Position numbers and translations under genes: made by a program
The notes under the pieces: generated by a model
What the model saw: only the letters and a program-made list of their open reading frames with translations
The model's database searches: none
Told to the model about the DNA's origin: nothing
Part shown: in pieces, positions 45,158 through 56,020 of the stretch
Layout: the number at the start of each line of letters is the position of its first letter
How positions within the stretch are numbered: the first letter of the stretch is position 1
NCBI GenBank assembly: GCA_026710795.1
Contig: JAPOQK010000078.1
Span: 1-61,860, forward strand
Direction: 5' to 3'
DNA: 61,860 bases
From: Candidatus Poribacteria bacterium
GTDB taxonomy: Bacteria; Poribacteria; WGA-4E; WGA-3G

Positions 45158-45623
45158 CTTCACCTTCCTCAGCATGTTCACTGCTTTCTTCAGCATGTTC
45201 GCTGTCACCATGTTCTCCATTGCTATGTTCACCGCTGCCGACTTCAGGATGTGCTGTCCATCCATCAAAGTCTGTAGTTGTTGCTTTGAGATGAACATCT
45301 ATTTTTTCACCCGGTTTTAGGTCTGATGCGGGAGTCGGACCAAGTTCTTTTCCGGTGGATAAGTGTACTTCAACTCTGACCTGTTTCAAGGTTTCGTCAG
45401 TAGTGTTTTCTACTGTTCCTATAAAAGAATTGGTCTCCGCGTCGTAATTCAAAATAAGGCGTGCACCATTTCTGACCTTATCGTAAGTTTCGTCCAATGC
45501 AAGTTCTGTGCCTGATTCTTCTTGACCGTCATCAATGGACTTTTCTGCTGTCTGCGTACAACCGAAAATAGCTACTGTCAGAATAAGCATTATCGGACTT
45601 AATAAATTATACTTTTTGCTCAT
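45144..45623 (-). CDS. Predicted lipoprotein with His/Glu-rich tail
   Basis: A 159-residue lipoprotein with lipobox VAIFGC (Cys about residue 21). Residues about 45-115 are a beta-sandwich like FxLYD domains (LILNYDAETNSFIGTVENTTDETLKQVRVEVHLS). The C-terminus has a run with repeated EHxxxEH/EHAEE and eight His among many Glu, a likely metal-binding or buffering tail. Start 45623 places the signal at the N-terminus; the 15-residue upstream extension is unlikely. It overlaps the CBM-like gene by 14 bp, so translation is probably coupled. Function unknown. Confidence 0.75.
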   Translation of the reverse strand: MSKKYNLLSPIMLILTVAIFGCTQTAEKSIDDGQEESGTELALDETYDKVRNGARLILNYDAETNSFIGTVENTTDETLKQVRVEVHLSTGKELGPTPASDLKPGEKIDVHLKATTTDFDGWTAHPEVGSGEHSNGEHGDSEHAEESSEHAEEGEDEHE

Positions 45624-45687
45624 GTTGTTCCTAAAGAAAAGATGCTTAATTAGAAAAGATTCTAGCATAAGAATAGAAGAGTGTCAA

Positions 45688-45716
45688 GAAAAAGGACAGG
45701 TTTGCGCCTGCCCTTT
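45688..45716 (-). terminator. Intrinsic terminator of the 23S-5S transcription unit
   Basis: On the minus strand GGGCAGG pairs with CCTGTCC (one G-U pair) around a 6-base loop, followed by five U. It begins 13 bp after the 5S 3' end and is correctly placed to end the tRNA-Ala/23S/5S transcript. Confidence 0.85.
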
Positions 45717-45725
45717 AGATAGGAA

Positions 45726-45843
<118 letters not shown>

Positions 45844-45858
45844 AGGTGTATAATAATA

Positions 45859-45900
45859 TTTGACAACTGAATAGATAGTGAGGAACGGTAGAGAAAAATA
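45859..45900 (-). other. 23S processing stem, 3' strand
   Basis: Positions 45859-45875 are perfectly complementary to 48926-48942, and 45886-45892 to 48909-48915. The flanks of 23S would thus form a long imperfect duplex of the kind cut by RNase III. Confidence 0.75.
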
Positions 45901-45903
45901 AAT

Positions 45904-48893
<2,990 letters not shown>

Positions 48894-48900
48894 GTGATAT

Positions 48901-48946
48901 TTTTCTATTCTACCGATTTACCCTCTCTATTCAGTTGTCAAAGAAC
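48901..48946 (-). promoter_or_regulatory. 23S processing stem, 5' strand, with boxA-like site
   Basis: Positions 48926-48942 pair with the 3' flank (see 45859-45900). The minus-strand sequence GTTCTTTGACAAC (48946-48934) closely matches boxA of rRNA antitermination sites (consensus near TGCTCTTTAACAA), in the position where bacterial 23S leaders usually carry it. Confidence 0.65.
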
Positions 48947-48987
48947 GCCGCCTATTACTCAGAAATGCAATATTTCCTGATAGGCGA

Positions 48988-49060
48988 TGGAGATGAGCGG
49001 AGTTGAACCGCTGACCTACTGCGTGCAAAGCAGTTGCTCTCCCAGCTGAGCTACACCCCC
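48988..49060 (-). tRNA. tRNA-Ala (TGC anticodon)
   Basis: A 73-base tRNA. The cloverleaf is intact. The anticodon loop reads CTTTGCACG, giving TGC. The acceptor stem has the G3-U70 pair (49058 with 48991), the identity element for alanyl-tRNA synthetase. CCA is not encoded. It lies about 95 bp upstream of the 23S start. Confidence 0.96.
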
Positions 49061-49132
49061 TCGCGCACGGTATATTTACATACCATTATATCTAACAGTG
49101 CCAAATTCTGTATTCTGTCAAATAGAAACTTT

Positions 49133-49161
49133 AGTATAACATAGAATCTAACATAAGTCAA
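49133..49161 (-). promoter_or_regulatory. Proximal rRNA-type promoter (P1) for tRNA-Ala-23S-5S
   Basis: On the minus strand TTGACT (49161-49156), 17 bp spacer and TATACT (49138-49133). An A/T-rich tract (AAAAATATAT) lies directly upstream as in UP elements. The predicted start is about 65 bp before the tRNA. Confidence 0.78.
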
Positions 49162-49215
49162 ATATATTTTTCAAAGAACGGGATTTAATTACTTTCTATC
49201 CCTAAACAGAATTAA

Positions 49216-49244
49216 AGTATACTACATAATGTGGTGTATGTCAA
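49216..49244 (-). promoter_or_regulatory. Distal rRNA-type promoter (P2) for tRNA-Ala-23S-5S
   Basis: On the minus strand a perfect -35 TTGACA (49244-49239), 17 bp spacer and TATACT (49221-49216). AT-rich sequence lies upstream. The stretch AAATATATTTGAC is shared with the proximal promoter 83 bp away. A second boxA-like CGTTCTTTGAAAA lies between the two promoters (49180-49168). Confidence 0.82.
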
Positions 49245-49396
49245 ATATATTTTACAATTATTTCTTAATAAAGTAAGAAAGTCTAATAAAAACGGATGAA
49301 TTTGACAGGATGTTACATTAAATGGTGTATTTTGGAAATAATTAGACATTTCCTATGTAGGAATGACCTTAGAAGACAGACGTTTTTAGATAGGGC

Positions 49397-49471
49397 TTAC
49401 ACAATCTGTGATACAGAATGTTCTACTGTCTGGGATGATTGAGTGGTTGTCTGTGATAGTTGTTTATCCAT
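49397..49471 (-). pseudogene. Possible remnant of a sixth WD40-family gene start
   Basis: A 24-codon frame with an excellent GGAGG ribosome-binding site 7 bp before its ATG. It encodes MDKQLSQTTTQSSQTVEHSV and stops soon after. The composition and length resemble the polar leader that precedes the LPEGAIARLG motif in the 58210-60213 protein (METTKSQTTTPFNFHENEVS). It may be a truncated paralogue or a small peptide; similarity is weak. Confidence 0.35.
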
Positions 49472-49506
49472 GAAATACCTCCAAATTTATTGTAGTGAGA
49501 GATGTT

Positions 49507-51387
49507 TTAGGGGCATATAAAGGGCTGCATATCCCATAAGTAGATGACACTATCAAAACCACCGCTTGCCAAAAGTGTGCCATCTGGTGAAAAGGCAACA
49601 GATTCCACATCACTTTTATGTCCAGAAAATTCTACAACCAGTTGCGCTGTCTCAACATTCCATATCTGTATCTTTGGTTTGTGTCCTGTACCTCCAACTG
49701 CAAGTAGCGAACCATCCGATGAGAAAACTAACGACTCGACTCTTACTGTCTCAAGTGTCACAATTTTCTGCCACGTCTTAGTATCCCACAGATGCACGTC
49801 TTCTTCAGAGGCAGTTGCAAGGCAAGTACTATCTGTCGAGAAAACAATCGTCTCAACTTTGGAGAGATGTGTGAGTGTTGCGATCTCAGCACCTGTTTCA
49901 ATATGCCAGATTCTTGCTGTTTTATCTATATGACTATCCGCAGTCGTGGATCCATACATGACTCCATCTTCTTCATGTGTTTCCCATTCAGTACCTCCTG
50001 TGCTTACTAAATGTATGCCGTCAGGGGAGAATGCAAGGTTAATAATTGGTCCTGTATGACCAGAAAGTGTGTTAACCAACTTTTTTGTTGGTCTATCCCA
50101 TAAAGAAACCTTTTTGTCATCTCCTCCTGTAGCCACAATTTTAGCATCAGGTGAAACAGCTGCAGATAATATGCTTACACGAGAGTCTTCATATAAAAAG
50201 TCTATTGGTTGTTCCTGATCATTCCAAAAGGTCGCACAATTCCAAAAGTTCCCACCGTTGGATGATCGACTCACTCCAAAGCAATATCCATCGTGTGAAT
50301 ATGATAGTGCTTTTGCTTCTCCAATATCTTGGTCAATTGTCTTGATGTTAATCCCAGATGCTAAATCCCATATCTTAAGGGAAGACATTTGTGTTAGTGC
50401 AGCCAAGTGCTTTCCGTCTGGTGAAAAGCTAACGAGCCAACCGTATAATCCTCGTGGGTGACTTGCATGCAGTTTCTTTTTTTGTTTTGCAGAACTCACG
50501 TTTTGAATTGATGCAGTTGTGCAATCGGCAATATGACGGACATCAGTTTCTCCATTTGAAAAGCGAGTTGCCATGTATTTATTGTCTGTTGAGAAAGTAA
50601 TAGATGTCGCAGATTCCTCATGGGTAAATTCCCACACAGCTTCCCCGCTTTCAATATCCCACAATGTTGTAACACCCTTTATATCGCCTACTATACGATC
50701 ACCTGTGGCAAAATATCGTCCATTCGGAGAAAAGGCAATGCAGTTAATTCCGAGTCTGTTGAAAGTCTCAACAATCCCGGGGTCTAATTCAATAACTACA
50801 TTATTTTTCTGATGGGTGAAACACCGTTGCACTTCTCCCTTCTCAACATCACATAGTTTTGATGTGCTATCCCAACTACCTGTAGCTAAAAGTAAACCGT
50901 CCGGAGAAAAAGCAACGGAAGTTACATAATCTTTGTGAGAAATCGACCAACGTTCATTACAGGTGTTAATATCCCACAGTGTTGCTTTACCATCCCGTGT
51001 TCCAGTTGCCAAGGATTTACCATCTGGAGAAAAAGCAACGGAAATGACATAATCTTTATTCTTGAAGGTTGCGAGTTTTGCTCCAGTAGAAACATCCCAT
51101 AGTGAGGCAATGCCATCCCAATCGCCTGTAGCAACCTGTGTGCTATCTGGAGAAAAAGTAACCCTTGAAAGTAGACCTGTACCTTCAACCACAATTAGTC
51201 TAATGAAATCTTCAGTATGTGCATTATAAATCCACAAACCAATACGGGTTGCTACTGCAATCATATTTCCATCGGGGGAGATGGCAGTAGCTTCTACATC
51301 ACCCCTACCGAATCGAGCAATCGCATCGGATGGTAAAGAGATAAGGTTTTCTTCAGGATAATTCTGCACGAAATTTTTGTATTGCAT
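49507..51387 (-). CDS. WD40 double-propeller protein, array member 5 (last)
   Basis: A 626-residue cytoplasmic-looking protein made almost entirely of WD40 units. I count about 13 cores such as FSPDSTQVATGDWDGIASLWD and FSTDSTCLATASEEDVHLWD, enough for two propellers. The N-terminus carries a variant of the family cap, ISLPSDAIARFGRGDVEATA. The last unit ends SVIYLWDMQPF, matching the DMKPF end of the other members. GGAAGG precedes the ATG. It is the last of five tandem genes running toward tRNA-Ala. WD40 propellers are protein-binding scaffolds; partner unknown. Confidence 0.88.
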   Translation of the reverse strand: MQYKNFVQNYPEENLISLPSDAIARFGRGDVEATAISPDGNMIAVATRIGLWIYNAHTEDFIRLIVVEGTGLLSRVTFSPDSTQVATGDWDGIASLWDVSTGAKLATFKNKDYVISVAFSPDGKSLATGTRDGKATLWDINTCNERWSISHKDYVTSVAFSPDGLLLATGSWDSTSKLCDVEKGEVQRCFTHQKNNVVIELDPGIVETFNRLGINCIAFSPNGRYFATGDRIVGDIKGVTTLWDIESGEAVWEFTHEESATSITFSTDNKYMATRFSNGETDVRHIADCTTASIQNVSSAKQKKKLHASHPRGLYGWLVSFSPDGKHLAALTQMSSLKIWDLASGINIKTIDQDIGEAKALSYSHDGYCFGVSRSSNGGNFWNCATFWNDQEQPIDFLYEDSRVSILSAAVSPDAKIVATGGDDKKVSLWDRPTKKLVNTLSGHTGPIINLAFSPDGIHLVSTGGTEWETHEEDGVMYGSTTADSHIDKTARIWHIETGAEIATLTHLSKVETIVFSTDSTCLATASEEDVHLWDTKTWQKIVTLETVRVESLVFSSDGSLLAVGGTGHKPKIQIWNVETAQLVVEFSGHKSDVESVAFSPDGTLLASGGFDSVIYLWDMQPFICP

Positions 51388-51582
51388 ATTAAACCTTCCA
51401 TAAAACGGTTTGAAAATAAAAACACGAAATTATCTTAAATCGTAGAGACAGGTTTCTGTACCCACGCATCGTTTTCTTTCCAGGATACGGCGAGGCACAG
51501 AGACCGCGCCCTACAATGAAATTTAATTTCTGAGGTGAATATAGTTACAACAGATATTTTTGAGATTCACTGTAGAAAATTC

Positions 51583-53628
51583 TCAATTTGAATCAATGAA
51601 CGGTTTCATATCCCACAATAGGACGGTGCCATCGTAACTACCACTTGCCAGATATTTTCCATCCGGTGAATAGGCTAAATCTTGCACATCCGAGGCATGT
51701 CCCCAGAAAGTATGGATGTTTTCACCCGTTGACATTTCCCACAAGTGGATAGGTGCTTTGTCTAATCCCCATTTCCACCAAGCACCTGATGCGAGGTGCT
51801 TTCCACACGGAGAAAATGCTAATGCCCACGGACGAATACACCCATGAGGTTGAAGGAGTATCATGCGTGTTTCTAACGTTTCTGTGTCCCACAATCGGAT
51901 TTCATTTATTAACGCATCAGCCATCCAAGTGCCGAGTCCACCAGCAATCCAGTTGCCACAAGGCGAAAAAACGATAGATTGCATGTGTTGATATTTCTTA
52001 TATTGAAGATTCCCACCATTCATGACTCGCTCAATTTCCTGTGGTTCACCTCTGTATTTAAAGGCATCTTCTAAGGTTTCAGGTAAAGGAAGTGGTGAGA
52101 TTTGTTCTCCGGTTTCAACATTCCAGAGTAATGCGGTTCCATCCCTGGAGGAGGTAACGAACTGTTTTCCATCAGGATGGAATGCAATTGCCTCAATTGA
52201 ACTTGTATGTCCTATCAATGTGTGCTGTTTTTTCCATCGTGCGATGTCCCAAACATATAATTCATCTCTCGTTCCTCCACTGACAAGATATTCACCGGTA
52301 GGAGAAAACGTCAAGGAATAGATGTCTTTTTTATGTCCTGTTAGTTCGGTAACTAATACTTCAGATTCAATATTCCAGATTTGTATATCGTTGCCTCCTG
52401 TATCAATAGCCAAGAGTTGATCATCTGGAGACAACGTCATGCATCTTCTGGAAGAACTGCGTTTGCCTGAAGGTGGGAGTATCCGATCGACTTCCCGTTT
52501 ATTTATATCCCAAAATATCTTACCAGTACCACCCCAGTTTCCACCTATCAATGTTTTGTTATCCTGCATAAATGCCACCGAATAAGGAATACTTCCATAT
52601 CCAGAAAAGAACGATTTTGTAGTAGAATCATCTTCATGCCATATTTGGATTTTGCGGTTCCTGCATGTAATTGCGAATTTTTTTCCATCGTTTGAAAACC
52701 TTGCCTTACTGTCTGTGTTCCCAACAGTGTTGAAGGTATCCAACTTTACGTGCCGTGAAGCATCCCATATTACTACTTTGTCATTATAGATTTCTGCAAC
52801 TCGTAGTGTCTCATCAGGTGTATAAGCAAGTCTTATTCGGTTTCCTTCATAAGTTTTGGGGGTCATAGAAAGAGATTCATTTTGAATATCCCATATTTGA
52901 ACGGTAGATCCAAGGCTTGCACTTGCAAGGTATTGTCCACAAGGTGAAAACAGGAGGGTATGTAATGGGGTAGTGTGTCCCGTGAGGTGTGCTATCTCTT
53001 CACTTGTGTTTATATCTGAAACCGTTACTGCTTCCGGTGAAGACACATAAGCGAATAGATTACTGTTGGGTGAAAAAGCGATGGGAAAATATCTGTCATA
53101 GGAAGTACCTTCTTTTCTATAATCCGCTAATTTTGGCTTTTCAAGTTTAAAATTTCTGATAGGTGCGTTGAGTTCTGTGTGCCATGCATAGACTGCACTA
53201 TCTCCAAAGCCGGAAGCAGCGAGAAATTGATCGTCCGGTGAAAAGCGGACATGACGGATCACATTTCGTCTCTCAGTACCTCCCCAGTCTGTTCGTGCAA
53301 CACACTGTCCGTTCTGGGTATCCCATACCTTGAGAATACCGTCCTGATCCCCTGTTGCAATCCATCGTGAATCATGTGAAAAGGTGGCGACATTCATCAT
53401 GCCGCGGTCTGTTCCCCATAGTGCGCGAGGGGTAAGTGTCTCCGTATCATATATCCAAAATCCGATTTTGGTTGCAACGGTAAAATATGCGGCATCATGT
53501 GAGAATTCTACGTCAAGTCGTAATCCGTGTCCGAATCGCGCTAACGCGCCTTCGGGAAGTTCCCATGTTGTTACATCCGTGTTATGTAGTGATTGCAGTG
53601 CTGAGGTAGACAAGTTTTTGTTATCCAT
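51583..53628 (-). CDS. WD40 double-propeller protein, array member 4
   Basis: A 681-residue WD40 protein with about 13-14 units (for example FSHDSRWIATGDQDGILKVWD, FSPTGEYLVSGGTRDELYVWD, FHPDGKQFVTSSRDGTALLWN). The N-terminal cap reads VTTWELPEGALARFGHGLRL. The end is YSPDGKYLASGSYDGTVLLWD followed by MKPF. No signal peptide or membrane segment is seen. AGGAG lies 8 bp before the ATG. The gap to the next downstream gene is 195 bp. A conserved block before the last two units (SPCGKHLASGAWWKWGLDK) recurs in the other members with few changes, as expected for tandem duplication. Confidence 0.9.
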   Translation of the reverse strand: MDNKNLSTSALQSLHNTDVTTWELPEGALARFGHGLRLDVEFSHDAAYFTVATKIGFWIYDTETLTPRALWGTDRGMMNVATFSHDSRWIATGDQDGILKVWDTQNGQCVARTDWGGTERRNVIRHVRFSPDDQFLAASGFGDSAVYAWHTELNAPIRNFKLEKPKLADYRKEGTSYDRYFPIAFSPNSNLFAYVSSPEAVTVSDINTSEEIAHLTGHTTPLHTLLFSPCGQYLASASLGSTVQIWDIQNESLSMTPKTYEGNRIRLAYTPDETLRVAEIYNDKVVIWDASRHVKLDTFNTVGNTDSKARFSNDGKKFAITCRNRKIQIWHEDDSTTKSFFSGYGSIPYSVAFMQDNKTLIGGNWGGTGKIFWDINKREVDRILPPSGKRSSSRRCMTLSPDDQLLAIDTGGNDIQIWNIESEVLVTELTGHKKDIYSLTFSPTGEYLVSGGTRDELYVWDIARWKKQHTLIGHTSSIEAIAFHPDGKQFVTSSRDGTALLWNVETGEQISPLPLPETLEDAFKYRGEPQEIERVMNGGNLQYKKYQHMQSIVFSPCGNWIAGGLGTWMADALINEIRLWDTETLETRMILLQPHGCIRPWALAFSPCGKHLASGAWWKWGLDKAPIHLWEMSTGENIHTFWGHASDVQDLAYSPDGKYLASGSYDGTVLLWDMKPFIDSN

Positions 53629-53713
53629 AAAGAAGTCTCCTATTATTTTTTATTGAAGTAAGAGGTAGGTAATGCACGCAATATTTCTATGCTGTAGATG
53701 ATAGAAGTCGAAT

Positions 53714-55900
53714 TTAAGTGCCAATAAACGGTTTCACATCCCAAAGAAGGATTGTGCCATCGTAACTACCACTGGCAAGGAGTTCACCATCTGGGGAGAA
53801 GTCGAGTGACCAAACATCCGATCGATGTCCCCAGAAGGTGTGGATATTTTCTCCTGTTTCTACATCCCACAAACGGACAGATATTATTTTTTGTCCCTCT
53901 TGCCATTGTGCACCTACAGCAAGATATTTACCACAAGGTGAATACCTGAGTGTCTGAGGTTTCTCACATCCTTTAGGTGGAATAATCACCATACAGGTTT
54001 CTAAGGTAGTTGAATCCCATATTCGAATTTCGTTGGGTATCTTGCTTCTTCGTAATATGCCAGCCATGTGAGTATCACAAGGTGACAACCAAATTTTACC
54101 CCAAATACGTCGAAAAGTTGTACCTGATAGTTCGTTAAGATGAGTGAGATCTTGAAGTGTTCCTCTATAAATGGAAGGATCTAAGCATTCTGTTGTGTCA
54201 AGTTGACCGGTATGCTCTCCACTTTTAAGATCCCATATAAAAATGGAATCTTCATTCGGTACTAAGATAACATGCTTGTCCTTCGGATGAAACAATACTT
54301 GCTTATAACTTTGATCCATTGGTAGTGTCACATCGTGCCGTTTTTCCCACCGAGTGGTATCCCAAATGGTAAAACTATCTCCATGGACACTGACGAAGTA
54401 TTTCCCTGTTCGCGAAAATCCCATTCTAAGAACTTTTGGAGATGGGTTTTGAGATAATTCAGCGACTTGTGAGTTAGACGCAAGATCCCAGATTCTTATA
54501 GTATTTTGTCTAATTACATTTGCGATATATTCAGCTGATGGTGAGAACACTATATCAACCTTCATTGACGCACCTAAGAGTTCAGCGATTTGTGTGTCTG
54601 ATGTAAGGTTCCAGACTCTAATCTGTTTATTTTCCACCACAGCAAGTAATTCCCTACTGTGTGAGGTAGCAACAACACCTACTAAATTGGTAAATGGAGA
54701 GCTAAAAGTGCGTTTTACTTGACGCTTAGCAACATCCCATAATCTATATCCTGCGGGATCATGGCAACTTAGCAATGTCCGACTATCTTTTGAAAACCTA
54801 ATGTCAATTACGCCTCTTGATATATGTGTGGGTAGAGACTTAACCGTTGACGGGTTACCCCGCGTCCAAACCTGTAGTTCTCCGTATATATTTCTCAAAG
54901 CGAAATGTGATTTTTCGTTTGAAAATTTACCATTTAATGGCATCCAACATTCAAAGGTATTCACTGTTTTTTGTAATGTTGCATTCCAAATCACCACTTT
55001 TCGGTTAGAGAATCCTACAATCCATAAAGTGCCATCTGAGGTATAAGTGGGAATGCCTTTACACATTTGGCTGTTTTCCATATATTCTGTTGGTAGTATT
55101 TCCAATGTTTCGTTCTGAACATTCCAAATGTGATATTTGTTTCCATAATTAGTTGCAACAAGATACTTTCCACACGGAGAAAAAACAAGTCTGTTACAGC
55201 CTTTCCAAGGTGTGTCGGTGTAATCATCTGGAAATTCAGCAATGGGTTCCCCTGTCTCAGTGTGCATCACGGAGGTAATATGTGGAGCAGATGTATATGC
55301 TATAAGACTTCCATCGGGTGAAAGTGCTTGAGGACAAAGTGAATGGGGACCGAAGTTCCATCTATCCAGTTTCGGTGGTACAGTGAAACTGGCAATTGAT
55401 GTGTCGGTATTTACCTTCCAATCGTAAACAGAAAAGTACCTACCTCTACCTGTTCTATCACGAGAAAAAGGTCCATCATCTAAGCGAATAATTAAATGTG
55501 AGAGTGTTAAGTGCTGTCCATCTTGTGAAAAGCGTAGACTGCGCGCTGCTCCCATCACGCCTTCTGGGTTTTTGGGTACACCTATTTTAGCGACACATTG
55601 TAGGTTTTGTGTCTCATATATTCTTACATCTCCCTCCCAATCTCCGGTGGCAACCCACTGACCATCGTGAGAAAAGGTGATCTCTGATAGCATTCCTTGT
55701 TCGGTATTCCACCATGCGCGAAGTTCCATTGTATTGAGGTCATACCACCAGCAGCCGATAGTTGTTGCAACAACAAGTGCCCCACCGTCGGGGGAAAATG
55801 CCATATCACCGCTTATCCAACCCGTTCCTAAACGAGCAGTAGCATCCTCTGGGAGATTCCAAGTAGTTATATCTACGCCATCTGTTTGATACGTATACAT
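53714..55900 (-). CDS. WD40 double-propeller protein, array member 3
   Basis: A 728-residue WD40 protein. The cap is ITTWNLPEDATARLGTGWIS, and the final unit is FSPDGELLASGSYDGTILLWD followed by VKPF. The start is placed at 55900 (MYTYQTDG), where AAAGGAG lies about 9 bp upstream and the cap falls near residue 12. The longer frame to 56020 would run through the intergenic gap and is rejected. Several middle units are degenerate (for example RYSPCGKYLAVGAQWQEGQ), as in its neighbours. The protein is probably cytosolic; no enzymatic motif is seen. Confidence 0.88.
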   Translation of the reverse strand: MYTYQTDGVDITTWNLPEDATARLGTGWISGDMAFSPDGGALVVATTIGCWWYDLNTMELRAWWNTEQGMLSEITFSHDGQWVATGDWEGDVRIYETQNLQCVAKIGVPKNPEGVMGAARSLRFSQDGQHLTLSHLIIRLDDGPFSRDRTGRGRYFSVYDWKVNTDTSIASFTVPPKLDRWNFGPHSLCPQALSPDGSLIAYTSAPHITSVMHTETGEPIAEFPDDYTDTPWKGCNRLVFSPCGKYLVATNYGNKYHIWNVQNETLEILPTEYMENSQMCKGIPTYTSDGTLWIVGFSNRKVVIWNATLQKTVNTFECWMPLNGKFSNEKSHFALRNIYGELQVWTRGNPSTVKSLPTHISRGVIDIRFSKDSRTLLSCHDPAGYRLWDVAKRQVKRTFSSPFTNLVGVVATSHSRELLAVVENKQIRVWNLTSDTQIAELLGASMKVDIVFSPSAEYIANVIRQNTIRIWDLASNSQVAELSQNPSPKVLRMGFSRTGKYFVSVHGDSFTIWDTTRWEKRHDVTLPMDQSYKQVLFHPKDKHVILVPNEDSIFIWDLKSGEHTGQLDTTECLDPSIYRGTLQDLTHLNELSGTTFRRIWGKIWLSPCDTHMAGILRRSKIPNEIRIWDSTTLETCMVIIPPKGCEKPQTLRYSPCGKYLAVGAQWQEGQKIISVRLWDVETGENIHTFWGHRSDVWSLDFSPDGELLASGSYDGTILLWDVKPFIGT

Positions 55901-56020
55901 CAAAGTTTTCTCCTTTATTATATCGGATGGGAAATGCAAATCACATGGACATTTCCCAATTCGCAAGGATTTCATTTTTGCCATCTCAATTGGTATTGCA
56001 CAGCATACTTGCTGATCCAA

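Larger units (their letters stand above)
49061..49396. other. Leader region between WD40 array and tRNA-Ala
   Basis: This AT-rich non-coding region holds the two promoters listed separately. No other gene is visible. TCCTATGTAGGA near 49351-49362 is a small palindrome. Confidence 0.6.
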
